A DNA stretch of 64,000 nucleotides from Desulfitobacterium_A sp034927245 (GTDB taxonomy: Bacteria; Bacillota; Desulfitobacteriia; Desulfitobacteriales; Desulfitobacteriaceae), in assembly GCF_034927245.1 (NCBI RefSeq), contig NZ_JAYFQK010000018.1, forward strand, positions 83,072 to 147,071, in the 5' to 3' direction. The notes under the pieces were generated by a model that worked only from the letters and a program-made list of their open reading frames with translations, ran no database searches and had not been told where the DNA came from. This document shows positions 1 to 8,096 of this stretch, in pieces. A program made the position numbers and the translations under genes. The stretch's first letter is position 1. Each line of letters starts with the position of its first letter.

Positions 1-8
1 GGGCTATT

Positions 9-695
9 ATGATTCAGTTTACAAATGTTTCGAAGATATACTCGAATGGTGCCAGGGCCCTTGTCGATATTAACCTAAAGATTGAAAACGGCGAATTCAT
101 CTTTCTAGTGGGTCCAAGCGGTGCAGGAAAATCGACGCTTATTCGCTTGCTTTATCGTGAGGAAACTCCGACTCGCGGTCAGGTCACTATCGATGGAAAA
201 AATCTTTTGCGGATGAAAGATTCCGATGTCCCGCACCTTCGGAGAAATATTGGCGTGATATTTCAGGATTTCCGATTATTGCCGACTAAAACGGTATTCG
301 AGAACGTGGCCTTTGCTCAAGAGGTTATCGGTGTAGAAAAGAATGAAGTCAAAAAACGGACCCGGGAGGTACTCGATCTTGTGGGATTAGCCACCAAGGA
401 AAAGGTTTTTCCGAATGAACTTTCCGGAGGAGAGCAACAACGGGTTTCCGTTGCCCGGGCGATTGTGAATAGGCCTGCTTTACTCGTAGCGGACGAGCCT
501 ACGGGTAACCTTGACCCGGATACGTCATGGGAGATTATGGATTTGCTTTACAACATTAACAAACGGGGCACAACGGTTGTCATGGCAACACATGCCCGGG
601 ATATTGTAGATCAAATGCAAAAACGGGTTGTGGCGATCGAAGACGGAAGAATTGTTCGGGACGATCTCCAGGGAGGATATGGATATGTCAATTAA
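9..695 (+). CDS. ftsE: Cell-division ATP-binding protein FtsE
   Basis: ATPase subunit of the FtsEX complex, which couples ATP hydrolysis at the division site to activation of peptidoglycan hydrolases. The 228-residue protein has the usual FtsE length. Visible motifs are Walker A GPSGAGKST (residues 35-43), the LSGGEQQR signature, Walker B LLVADEPT and the switch histidine in MATHARD. The stop overlaps the ftsX start by 11 bases, so the two are translationally coupled. Only eight bases lie upstream in the window, so the promoter cannot be seen. Confidence 0.97.
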   Translation: MIQFTNVSKIYSNGARALVDINLKIENGEFIFLVGPSGAGKSTLIRLLYREETPTRGQVTIDGKNLLRMKDSDVPHLRRNIGVIFQDFRLLPTKTVFENVAFAQEVIGVEKNEVKKRTREVLDLVGLATKEKVFPNELSGGEQQRVSVARAIVNRPALLVADEPTGNLDPDTSWEIMDLLYNINKRGTTVVMATHARDIVDQMQKRVVAIEDGRIVRDDLQGGYGYVN

Positions 696-1569
696 CTCCT
701 TGAAGTATATGGTGCAAGTCGTTTTCAAGTCGATACGCCGAAATTTTTGGCTAAGTCTCGCTTCAGTCTTAACGGTAATGGTTGCTCTTGTGATTTTAGG
801 GGCATCTGCTTTCTTCTTCCTTAACGCCAATAACATGGCTAAAGACTTTGAATCTCAAGTTGAAATAGCGGTATTTGCCGACGATAATGTGAGCCGTGAC
901 GATATTCAAAAATTGCAAAAGCAGGTTGAAGGATTAAGCGGAGTAGCCTCAGTGGAATTAACTCCAAAAGAAAAGGTTTTAAATGATTTCTCGCAGTCCA
1001 TGGGATCGAGTAATCTTGTATCTGATTTAGGGGGGACCAATCCTTTTCCAGATAAACTATCGGTGCAAGTCACTGACCCTCAACAGGTTCAGGAGGTTGC
1101 CGATCAGATTAAAACGCTGAAGGGCGTAGGAAAAGTCCGCTACGGGCAGGGCGTAGTGGACCAGCTTTTGAACTTTACCCATTGGTTGCGCTGGATTGGT
1201 ATTGGTATTGTCATCGCCTTTGCGGCGGCATCCTTAGTTTTAATTTCCCTTAATATTAAAATGAATGTTTTCTCACGGCGGCGTGAGATTCAGATTATGA
1301 AATTGGTGGGAGCAAGCAATTGGTTTATTCGAGGGCCTTTTCTAATTGAGGGGATGTTTCTTGGGTTCCTCGGAGGACTGCTCGCGATTCTAATCGTTGG
1401 TTTTGGTTATCAATGGCTGGCAGGATATATCAGCTCCAGCTTAACGTTTATGCCAATCGTTCAGGATGCCGGCATGATTGCCCAAGTGCTGGCTATGATT
1501 ATCTTGGCAGGTATGGCAATTGGGGCGATAGGCAGTGTTATTTCACTTCGCAAGTTTCTTAAGGTCTAA
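685..1569 (+). CDS. ftsX: Cell-division membrane protein FtsX
   Basis: Membrane partner of FtsE (294 residues). It shows the FtsX layout: one N-terminal membrane segment (about residues 18-42), an extracellular domain of roughly 110 residues, then three membrane segments in the C-terminal half with the charged FSRRREIQIMKLVGAS loop. The start at 685 is chosen because GGGAGG at 671-676 sits eight bases before it. A longer in-frame reading from 628 would lie deep inside ftsE and has no ribosome site. The next gene encodes a coiled-coil M23 hydrolase, the type of enzyme FtsEX activates. Confidence 0.95.
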   Translation: MSINSLKYMVQVVFKSIRRNFWLSLASVLTVMVALVILGASAFFFLNANNMAKDFESQVEIAVFADDNVSRDDIQKLQKQVEGLSGVASVELTPKEKVLNDFSQSMGSSNLVSDLGGTNPFPDKLSVQVTDPQQVQEVADQIKTLKGVGKVRYGQGVVDQLLNFTHWLRWIGIGIVIAFAAASLVLISLNIKMNVFSRRREIQIMKLVGASNWFIRGPFLIEGMFLGFLGGLLAILIVGFGYQWLAGYISSSLTFMPIVQDAGMIAQVLAMIILAGMAIGAIGSVISLRKFLKV

Positions 1570-1603
1570 AGTTTAACCGACTAGATGTAAAGGGAGGGGA
1601 AAA

Positions 1604-2737
1604 ATGTATAGAAAATGGGTAGTATCCCTGATTATATCGGGTACATTACTCGGAAGTACAGTTCTTCCGCTCCAGGCGGGGGAACTCAACGACGCGATGG
1701 ATCAGCAAAAAGGTTTACAACAAAAACAAAATCAAATTCAAGGCAAGTTAAATGATTTGACTTATTCCGAGGACAAGCTTAAGACGCAAATTCAAACGTT
1801 GTCAACGCAAATCACTTCCGCAAAAGCGGAATTAAGCCAAAAACAAGAGTCATATAATCAAGCTCAAAAGAAAGTTGCCGCTTCCGAAAAAGAACTGGAA
1901 AAACGCAATCAGGCGCTTGAGGAGCGGCGTGGGGTATTGCAGAAACGAGTCAGGGTTATTTACGAAGAAGGTCAGCTCAGCTATTTGGAGATTCTTTTTC
2001 AATCGACTGACTTAAGCGATTTCATTACCCGTCTGGAGTACTTTACCAGGCTGGTGGAAAATGATCAGAAAATACTGGCGGATATTCAAACTGAAAAAGA
2101 AAATATAGAACAGAAAACGAAGGAGCTGCAGTCTCAGCGTGATCAGGCGGCAGAGCTTCAAGTACAGGCAGCAAAGGTAAAAAGTGATTTAGACAGCAAG
2201 AATCAGCAATATCAAACCGCTCTCAATGATAATAAAAAGGCACAGGATGCATTATCGGAACAGAATAAGCAATTGGCTAAGGACTCTGCGGCGATTGCTG
2301 AGAAAATCCGTCAATTAACATCATCCTCATCGGGGAAAGTTTTAGGGACGATAAATACTTATCCTCTACCGGGCTATTATGAAGTAAGCAGCCCTTATGG
2401 CTGGCGAATTCACCCCGTAACGGGCGAGAAAAGTCTACATACGGGAACGGACATTCCTGCTCCGGGGGGAACCGCAATTCTTGCCGCAGGTACCGGCAAG
2501 GTGATTATGGCAGGCTGGTATGGAGCCTACGGCAACGCGGTTATTATCGATCACGGAGGAGGTTATACTTCCCTTTATGGTCATCAGTCTCGGATTGGAG
2601 TCTCCGTAGGAGATCAAGTTAAAGCCGGAGATGTTATTGGTTATGTGGGTACGACAGGCTGGAGCACAGGCAACCATCTGCATTTTGAAGTACGTGTTAA
2701 CGGAAACCCCACTGATCCGCTGCAATTTTTTCGTTAG
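1604..2737 (+). CDS. Coiled-coil M23 (LytM) murein hydrolase, EnvC/PcsB-like
   Basis: Secreted peptidoglycan endopeptidase of 377 residues. Residues 1-25 form a signal peptide ending near LQAG. Residues about 28-245 are rich in Q, K and E with heptad character (coiled coil). The C-terminal third is an M23 domain with the zinc-site motifs HTGTD and HLHFEV. This layout matches EnvC-type hydrolases, whose coiled coil docks on the FtsX extracellular loop. Position directly after ftsEX supports that partnership, which is inferred. GGGAGGGG precedes the ATG. Confidence 0.93.
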   Translation: MYRKWVVSLIISGTLLGSTVLPLQAGELNDAMDQQKGLQQKQNQIQGKLNDLTYSEDKLKTQIQTLSTQITSAKAELSQKQESYNQAQKKVAASEKELEKRNQALEERRGVLQKRVRVIYEEGQLSYLEILFQSTDLSDFITRLEYFTRLVENDQKILADIQTEKENIEQKTKELQSQRDQAAELQVQAAKVKSDLDSKNQQYQTALNDNKKAQDALSEQNKQLAKDSAAIAEKIRQLTSSSSGKVLGTINTYPLPGYYEVSSPYGWRIHPVTGEKSLHTGTDIPAPGGTAILAAGTGKVIMAGWYGAYGNAVIIDHGGGYTSLYGHQSRIGVSVGDQVKAGDVIGYVGTTGWSTGNHLHFEVRVNGNPTDPLQFFR

Positions 2738-2845
2738 TATGAGTGCACTGGGATGAGCATATAATAGCACAGGGTTTGTCTTAATGTTGAGCTGCAAGGC
2801 ATAGAGATTGAGCGTGGCTGCAGTAGCGGGTAGGAAGGGGCTAGA

Positions 2846-4030
2846 ATGTTGCAAGAGAGAGATTGGAAAGACTTTTTTAAGCGTGTCGGGTTAGTTGTGG
2901 GCGTTGTTAGTATAATCTTTACCGTAGTGGTTGGCGGGTTCATGATTGCAAACTGGCAGACTGTGGGGAGGCTGGCCCGTGTAGTCCGACTTGTCCAGGC
3001 GGATTATTTAGAAGGAACTTCGGCGCCCCAGCTTATTGAGGGTGCGACACGAGGGATTGTCGATTCCTTGAATGATCCTTATTCAGTGTATATGGACGCC
3101 GAGGAAAATACCCAGCTCATGGAACAGATTGAAGGAAAGTTTGGCGGAGTCGGAATTATTATCAGCCTTAAGGATCCTAATAAACTAGTCGTCTTACGCC
3201 CGATTAAAAATTCTCCGGCAGCGAAAGCAGGCGTGGAGACGGGTGATGTAATAACAAAGATTGACGATCAAGATGCAACCGCGATTCCTCAGGACAAAGC
3301 CGTTGCTTTAATGCGTGGAGATCCGGGAACAAAAGTTTCTTTAACGATCTATCGTGAAAGTACGAAGCAGACGCTGAGTGTCCCCTTAACGCGGGAAGCC
3401 ATTTCCGTACCTACGGTTGACGGCGAAGCTTTGCCCGGTAATCCCGATATTGCCTATATCGATATCTCCCAATTCTCAACAAATACGGCCAATGAATTAA
3501 AAAGTGTTCTTAACTCAATGGATATATCCAAATATAAGGGAATTATTCTCGACCTGCGCTATAATCACGGCGGTGAGTTAGATGCTGCAGTAGGGGTTGC
3601 CAGTCGCTTTGTTCAACCGGGTCCCGTTGTTTACATCGTGGATAATCAAGGACATACGGTCACCAAATCGGCAGAAGATAATTTCCTGGGTAAGCCTTTT
3701 GTAGTCTTGGTTAATGAAGAAAGCGCATCAGCTTCGGAAATTGTTGCGGGCGCGATTAAAGATCGGGGAACGGGAACCCTAGTCGGGGTAAAGACATTCG
3801 GTAAAGGAATTGTCCAAACCATATTCCAGCTTGATGCAGGAACGAGCGTTAAACTGACGACTGCAAAATATTTAACCCCGAATAAAATCGATATTCATAA
3901 AAAAGGAATTGAACCGGATGTACAGGTGGAGTTAAAGAAAGGTGAAGATGCGACAATCTCGCCTACGGATAAAAAATTTGACTCCCAGCTGAGTCAAGCT
4001 GTGAAGGTTCTACGGGGGCAAATAAAATAG
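2846..4030 (+). CDS. S41 carboxy-terminal processing protease (CtpA/CtpB family)
   Basis: Membrane-anchored serine protease of 394 residues. There is one N-terminal membrane segment (about 14-35), a PDZ domain (about 95-180) that selects substrate C-termini, and an S41 catalytic core with the SASASE motif at 293-298 and the catalytic Lys320 in TFGKGIVQ. AGGAAGGGG precedes the ATG. It follows the ftsEX-hydrolase genes in the same direction and may process envelope or sporulation proteins. The exact substrate cannot be read from sequence. Confidence 0.93.
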   Translation: MLQERDWKDFFKRVGLVVGVVSIIFTVVVGGFMIANWQTVGRLARVVRLVQADYLEGTSAPQLIEGATRGIVDSLNDPYSVYMDAEENTQLMEQIEGKFGGVGIIISLKDPNKLVVLRPIKNSPAAKAGVETGDVITKIDDQDATAIPQDKAVALMRGDPGTKVSLTIYRESTKQTLSVPLTREAISVPTVDGEALPGNPDIAYIDISQFSTNTANELKSVLNSMDISKYKGIILDLRYNHGGELDAAVGVASRFVQPGPVVYIVDNQGHTVTKSAEDNFLGKPFVVLVNEESASASEIVAGAIKDRGTGTLVGVKTFGKGIVQTIFQLDAGTSVKLTTAKYLTPNKIDIHKKGIEPDVQVELKKGEDATISPTDKKFDSQLSQAVKVLRGQIK

Positions 4031-4033
4031 AGA

Positions 4034-4339
4034 ATGCGTCTTTTGCGGAGTATGGATTTAGGCGGTGATAATCCTGAAAGCGTTGAAATGCGTTATGAAG
4101 ACGAGAACATCTGGCTCACGCAAAAAATGCTTGCAACGCTATACAACGTAGAGGTTCATACTATAAACGAGCATATTTCTAAAATTTATACGGATGGCGA
4201 GCTTACACAGGAGGCAACTATTCGGAATTTCCGAATAGTTCAAACCGAAGGTTCGCGTCAGGTAAGCCACGAAGTTAAGCATTATGTCGAAGAAAATTTT
4301 AATAAAACCATCCCTGGAATAACACTATGGGCGAGTTAA
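4034..4339 (+). pseudogene. RhuM-family (virulence RhuM) N-terminal remnant
   Basis: A 101-residue reading frame whose residues about 18-84 resemble the N-terminal DNA-binding-like part of RhuM proteins (IWLTQKMLATLY, HISKIYTDGEL, IRNFRIVQTEGSRQV). Intact family members are about 330 residues, and the resemblance stops after HEVKHY where the frame diverges into unrelated residues. It is most likely a truncated insertion of mobile-island origin. It starts three bases after the protease stop without a good ribosome site. Bases 4216-4240 form an 11-bp inverted repeat within the frame. Confidence 0.65.
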
Positions 4340-4343
4340 AAGA

Positions 4344-4393
4344 GAGAGGCGCTATCCCTTTTGTGGGACAATGCCTCTCCTTTGTTTTTTCCG
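4344..4393 (+). terminator. Rho-independent terminator
   Basis: GAGAGGC at 4344-4350 pairs with GCCTCTC at 4373-4379, followed by a T-rich tract (CTTTGTTTTTTCC). It ends transcription from the ftsEX/protease region and the RhuM remnant before the next gene. Confidence 0.7.
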
Positions 4394-4495
4394 TACCGTG
4401 CCTTTTGGAGGATATCTTTTTTTCGCATAAAAGGGGTGACCCTTCACCTTCCACCCGCATAAACTACGTCGAGCAGAAAAAAAGGGGGGAAGGAC

Positions 4496-5527
4496 ATGGT
4501 CCAGAAACCGGTTGTACGCCATTTTTTAGCTGAAGGAGTAACAAGCAGGGGTTACATATCACTTTTGCCGGATATGATGACGGAATGGGAACGCACTTAT
4601 GTCCTTATGGGTGGACCGGGAACAGGAAAATCGACGATGATCAAAATGATCGGCCTTGAACTTCTCGATCGCGGCTATGAAGTTGATTTTATACGCTCAG
4701 CACGCGATCCTGATTCGATGGCAGGGTTTAGTATTCGTCGGAATAACCTAGTCATGCTGGACCTTTATGAAATTGCCCCGTTAAAATGGCGCGCTCCCGG
4801 GATCATAGAGCGGTTTATCGATTTTACCCCGATGTGCGATTTAGCAAAGCTCGAACATTATCGATCCCGAATTTTAGAGCTTGAAGAAATAGAAAAGCAT
4901 GCCCAAAAAGAAATAGGGATCTATTTAGCCGAGGAATTCGGTGAGAAAATGCGAGGAAAAATGCCTGCCGTCGCGGAGACAAAGAAACGGCCATGGCTGC
5001 CTGATATTTATTCAATATTAAATGATAACGAGGGAAGAGACGGGACATGGGTTAAAGCCCAAAATGCGTTGCAAAAGCTTCAAAAAAGTAAGGTTACACC
5101 TTTCTTTCTTCATGGGCTGGATTGTGAAGGATGGCTGAATCTTGCGCCCCATTATTTAACCGATTTTGATCAGATTCATTTGGACGGAAAAGAAACATCG
5201 GAAGCCATGGATTGGATTCTCAGCGAGGCTGAGCAATTGGGCCAGATCATCGATATGGTTCTCCATCCTCTTTATCCGGAAGAAATCATCGGGATTGTAT
5301 TTCCCCAGAGAAATCTTGCGATTTGGCAGGGGAAACCCGATGAATTAAAAGATCAAGGACTTGACCGTCCCTTTAGTGAATCCCTCAAAAAGACCTTAGT
5401 TCAGTATCAAAATACAAGGGATCTCTTGAAATCCATATATATGGAGGTCATTGATTTTTCCCAAGTGGACAGGTTAAGGGATGAGCTGCTCAATCAAATA
5501 TTAAGGGATCTAGAGGATTTGCAGTAA
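4496..5527 (+). CDS. P-loop ATPase, PRK06851-like, function unknown
   Basis: A 343-residue cytosolic protein with an early Walker A motif (GGPGTGKST, about residues 39-47), preceded by FLAEGVTSRGYISLL and followed by DFIRSARDPDSMAGFSIRR. This resembles the uncharacterised Firmicutes ATPase group known as PRK06851. The middle (about 120-190) is charged and probably helical. No DNA-binding or membrane segment is visible. AAAGGGGGGAAGG lies just before the ATG. It seems to be transcribed alone. No biochemical function can be assigned. Confidence 0.7.
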   Translation: MVQKPVVRHFLAEGVTSRGYISLLPDMMTEWERTYVLMGGPGTGKSTMIKMIGLELLDRGYEVDFIRSARDPDSMAGFSIRRNNLVMLDLYEIAPLKWRAPGIIERFIDFTPMCDLAKLEHYRSRILELEEIEKHAQKEIGIYLAEEFGEKMRGKMPAVAETKKRPWLPDIYSILNDNEGRDGTWVKAQNALQKLQKSKVTPFFLHGLDCEGWLNLAPHYLTDFDQIHLDGKETSEAMDWILSEAEQLGQIIDMVLHPLYPEEIIGIVFPQRNLAIWQGKPDELKDQGLDRPFSESLKKTLVQYQNTRDLLKSIYMEVIDFSQVDRLRDELLNQILRDLEDLQ

Positions 5528-5547
5528 TGTCCAAATGTAAAGACTAT

Positions 5548-5575
5548 TTGACATCTGTTCATAACATGATATACT
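5548..5575 (+). promoter_or_regulatory. Sigma-A-type promoter of the membrane protein/XRE pair
   Basis: TTGACA at 5548-5553 and TATACT at 5570-5575 are separated by 16 bases. The predicted start of transcription falls beside the inverted repeat at 5585-5603. Confidence 0.8.
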
Positions 5576-5584
5576 AAAGATGTA

Positions 5585-5603
5585 AAGAATGTTTTACATT
5601 CTT
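5585..5603 (+). promoter_or_regulatory. Probable operator: AAGAATG-N5-CATTCTT
   Basis: A perfect 7-bp inverted repeat with a TTTTA spacer lies just downstream of the -10 box and upstream of the ribosome site of the 5618 gene. Position and symmetry suit a binding site for the small XRE repressor encoded by the second gene of this operon; that assignment is inferred. Confidence 0.55.
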
Positions 5604-5617
5604 AAAGGAGTGATGTT

Positions 5618-5842
5618 ATGAAAGGTTTTAGAAAAATGGATGAAATGGAAAAATACATTTCATACAAAAGTGTGTTTTGGACTTATGCTTACATGGTTGC
5701 TTTTCTGGCGGTTTGGGTGGCGATTGACCTATTTAACAAGGTATCTGCCGGCATACCACTATTCCTGTTTGTAACACAAATGTTGGTTCAGACTTCGATT
5801 CGATTTGCTTTAGAAAAACGGATGGATGGAAAAGATGAATAA
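5618..5842 (+). CDS. Small two-span membrane protein
   Basis: A 74-residue protein with two hydrophobic stretches (about residues 18-36 and 43-62), a charged N-terminus and a basic/acidic C-terminal tail. AAAGGAGTG precedes the ATG at good spacing. The stop overlaps the start of the XRE regulator gene, so both are read from the promoter at 5548. Such membrane-protein/XRE pairs recur in Firmicutes, but the membrane partner has no assigned role. The start could also be Met7. Confidence 0.75.
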   Translation: MKGFRKMDEMEKYISYKSVFWTYAYMVAFLAVWVAIDLFNKVSAGIPLFLFVTQMLVQTSIRFALEKRMDGKDE

Positions 5843-6029
5843 TCGGATTAAGGAATTAAGAAAAGAAAAAAATATGACCCAAGAGGAATTAGCCCAAATA
5901 TTATGTGTTACACGACAGACCATAAATGCCATAGAAAATAACAAGTATAATCCAACGCTTGAGCTTGCTCTTAAATTAGCAAAATTGTTTTGCGTTCATG
6001 TAGAAGAATTATTCATATTGGAAAATTAA
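5835..6029 (+). CDS. Small XRE-family transcriptional regulator
   Basis: A 64-residue protein that is almost only a Cro/C1-type helix-turn-helix (IKELRKEKNMTQEELAQILCVTR...TINAIENNKYNPTLELALKLAKLF). Start 5835 is preferred over 5826: it overlaps the stop of the preceding gene, has GGATGG upstream and removes three atypical residues. It probably represses its own operon through the inverted repeat at 5585-5603. The short form lacks any effector domain. Confidence 0.88.
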   Translation: MNNRIKELRKEKNMTQEELAQILCVTRQTINAIENNKYNPTLELALKLAKLFCVHVEELFILEN

Positions 6030-6109
6030 ATTCATGTAATAGCTACAGTATATAACTCTTACGTGATTGGAAAAGATAATAATTAAATCAGAGTTTACTA
6101 AATCAGTCT

Positions 6110-6448
6110 TTACTTGAATAAACGAGTTAAAACCATACTGATAAGGCTTAAGATAATTGCTCCCCAAAAGGCCGCGGAAAAGCTGAGAATTTGGAATCCG
6201 GGCACAAGGAAAGCAGTCAGGGATAACATAAGAGCATTGATGACCAAGGTAAAAATACCGAGGGATAGAATCTGCAGAGGAAAGGTGAAGAATGAGAAGA
6301 CCGGCCGAATCAAGGTATTGACAATTCCCCAAATCAAAGCGGCGATGATTGCCGTGAAGAAGCCTCCAAGATATAAACCCGGTATAACAGCAGCGGTAAC
6401 AATTAAGGCTAGAGCATTAACTAATAACCGTGTTAAAAATCCACCCAT
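6110..6448 (-). CDS. YvlD-like phage-holin-superfamily membrane protein
   Basis: A 112-residue integral membrane protein with four hydrophobic helices. It matches the family of bacterial YvlD proteins (Pfam 'mycobacterial 4 TMS phage holin, superfamily IV'): GGFLTRLLVNALAL near the start, IWGIVNTLIRPVFSF in the middle and FWGAIILSLISMVL at the end. These are ordinary chromosomal envelope proteins, not phage lysis genes. It is transcribed away from the lipoprotein gene at 6531; the 82 bases between them must hold both promoters. Confidence 0.85.
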   Translation of the reverse strand: MGGFLTRLLVNALALIVTAAVIPGLYLGGFFTAIIAALIWGIVNTLIRPVFSFFTFPLQILSLGIFTLVINALMLSLTAFLVPGFQILSFSAAFWGAIILSLISMVLTRLFK

Positions 6449-6530
6449 AAAAACACCCTTTCAATACGCATTTTTCAGGAAATTAGGGGAAAACTAAACA
6501 AGGATTCGAGCCTGGAAAGGAGCGTGTCCC

Positions 6531-7997
6531 ATGAAAAGAATTCTCCTAATAGGTATGGTTGTTGCTCTTAGTTTAACCATAACGGGCTGCAGTTTACAAG
6601 GCCTATTTGGGAAAAAGGATAAGTCGCAAAGCTCTTCGGGTAATGAGCAAAAGAAGGTCATTGCTGTGGCTTTGGACGAACAGGAGCCCAATAAGGCTCT
6701 AATCCTAAGCGGCATAGAGGACATGGCCAAAAAGGAAAATATCGAGCTTAAAGTCATTTCCCAGGGATCTGCGGGAGGGGCCCAAAAAGGCTCTTCGTCT
6801 GCGGAGAAAAGCACACAGGGAAGTGATTCCGGCGGAAGTTCGAAGGGCGAAAGCAGTAAGGATTCTTCATCCCAGTTAAAAGGGGCAAAAGTCCTTATTT
6901 ATCAAGGTGGAAACCCTCAGCTTTTACAGAGCGTTGAGGAAAATCAAATTCAGGTCATTGCTCTAAATGAATTGCCGGAAGGGATTAAACCGGCGGGAAT
7001 TATCTTGCCTGATCCTCAAGAGACCGGAAAATTGATGGCCGATTCAATTTTGAACAAAGTACCGGAAGGTCAGATTGTCGTGATGCAAGGAGATTCCGGC
7101 ACAAGTACCTCACAGGTACAACTCGCGGCGATTAAGCAAAGCCTGGGCAAAAATCCTAAGCTGACAGTTCAAGTCCTGGCCAGCCCCGATGGGACAGAAG
7201 CGGTAGCCCAGAAGGGGTTGCTTGAGATAATTCAGAAGAACCCGGATAAAGTGAAAGCGGTTATTGCCCAAAATGAAAAATTGGCGTCCCAAGCGGCACA
7301 AGTATTAAAAAGCCAACAATTAGAGAAAAAAGTACTCCTGGTCGGAGGACAAGCCAATCAGCAATCTCTGCAGCGGATTGCAAGCGAGACTCAAATTGCC
7401 GATATCGATACCTCACCCTATATCCAAGGAGTCAACGCTTTTCAGTGGGCCCAAAAAGTTGCGGCTAAAGAATCATTGAATATCGATGAATCGGTAACAG
7501 GGGATCAGGGTGAAGTCCCGGCAAAAATCATCCCAGTCAAATCAGTAATGGCGGATAATTTAGCAGTCGTGCAAAAGAGTTATGCGAAAGCCGCGGAGAA
7601 GGCCGCGGCAGCCCCAAGCCAAAATCAGCAAAACCAAGGCGGTCAAAAGGACCAGAAAGACCAGAAGGACCAGAAGAATTCAAGCAATACAGGAAGCGAT
7701 CAGGATAAAAAGAACAGTTCTCAGGGACAGAGCGGAAGCCAATCCTCAGGCGGACAGGTTCCTGGGGGGGCAACTAAAGTGACGGAGAAGATTCAAACCA
7801 TTATTACGCGGGAATATCTCGATGATAAGGGGAAGGTTCTGGGTACGGAAAAAAGTTCCAGTGAGCAAAATCGGACCGTTCCTCCCGAAATGTTGAAACA
7901 GGAATCTCAGCAGAAAAGCCAGCAGGGTCAAGAGGGCCAGCAGAAAGGTCAACAAGGGCAGCAAGGATCAACAGGATCAGCGAAGTCAGCAAAATAA
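6531..7997 (+). CDS. Sugar-binding-type lipoprotein with low-complexity insert and tail
   Basis: A 488-residue lipoprotein: signal peptide with an ITGC lipobox at about residues 17-20. Residues about 42-350 resemble a type I periplasmic-binding (peripla_BP_4) fold, with VIAVALDEQEPNKALILSG and a pattern of alternating strands and helices. The fold is interrupted by a Ser/Gly/Lys-rich insert (about 83-117) and followed by a long tail dominated by Q, K, S and G containing KDQ repeats and a short ordered stretch TEKIQTIITREYLDDKGKVL. No ABC permease or ATPase gene is adjacent, so it may be a sensor or wall-associated protein rather than a transporter subunit. Confidence 0.75.
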   Translation: MKRILLIGMVVALSLTITGCSLQGLFGKKDKSQSSSGNEQKKVIAVALDEQEPNKALILSGIEDMAKKENIELKVISQGSAGGAQKGSSSAEKSTQGSDSGGSSKGESSKDSSSQLKGAKVLIYQGGNPQLLQSVEENQIQVIALNELPEGIKPAGIILPDPQETGKLMADSILNKVPEGQIVVMQGDSGTSTSQVQLAAIKQSLGKNPKLTVQVLASPDGTEAVAQKGLLEIIQKNPDKVKAVIAQNEKLASQAAQVLKSQQLEKKVLLVGGQANQQSLQRIASETQIADIDTSPYIQGVNAFQWAQKVAAKESLNIDESVTGDQGEVPAKIIPVKSVMADNLAVVQKSYAKAAEKAAAAPSQNQQNQGGQKDQKDQKDQKNSSNTGSDQDKKNSSQGQSGSQSSGGQVPGGATKVTEKIQTIITREYLDDKGKVLGTEKSSSEQNRTVPPEMLKQESQQKSQQGQEGQQKGQQGQQGSTGSAKSAK

Positions 7998-8009
7998 TAA
8001 GTCTGATCA

Positions 8010-8045
8010 GGAACCTCATATCTAAATTGATATGGGGTTCCTTTT
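8010..8045 (+). terminator. Rho-independent terminator after the lipoprotein gene
   Basis: A 13-bp stem with one G-U pair (8010-8022 with 8029-8041) around a six-base loop, followed by TTTT. Confidence 0.85.
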
Positions 8046-8056
8046 AGTGTTATAAT
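8027..8056 (+). promoter_or_regulatory. Likely uvrB promoter, overlapping the terminator stem
   Basis: TTGATA at 8027-8032 and TATAAT at 8051-8056 are 18 bases apart, 40 bases before the uvrB start. The -35 box falls inside the terminator hairpin. No LexA-type GAAC...GTTC box is evident here. Confidence 0.6.
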
Positions 8057-8096
8057 CGTATTTAGAATAAATTTAAGGAAAAGGGGATCAGAGATT

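Noticed and set aside
4327..4533. 68-residue frame across the terminator after the RhuM remnant
   Set aside because: It reads through a terminator hairpin and into the ATPase start without any ribosome site.
6110..6448. Prophage lysis (holin) gene
   Set aside because: The 'phage holin' family name is historical; there are no other phage genes beside it.
6114..6497. Basic 127-residue plus-strand frame opposite the YvlD-like gene
   Set aside because: Shadow of the minus-strand membrane protein gene; composition is typical of an antisense frame.
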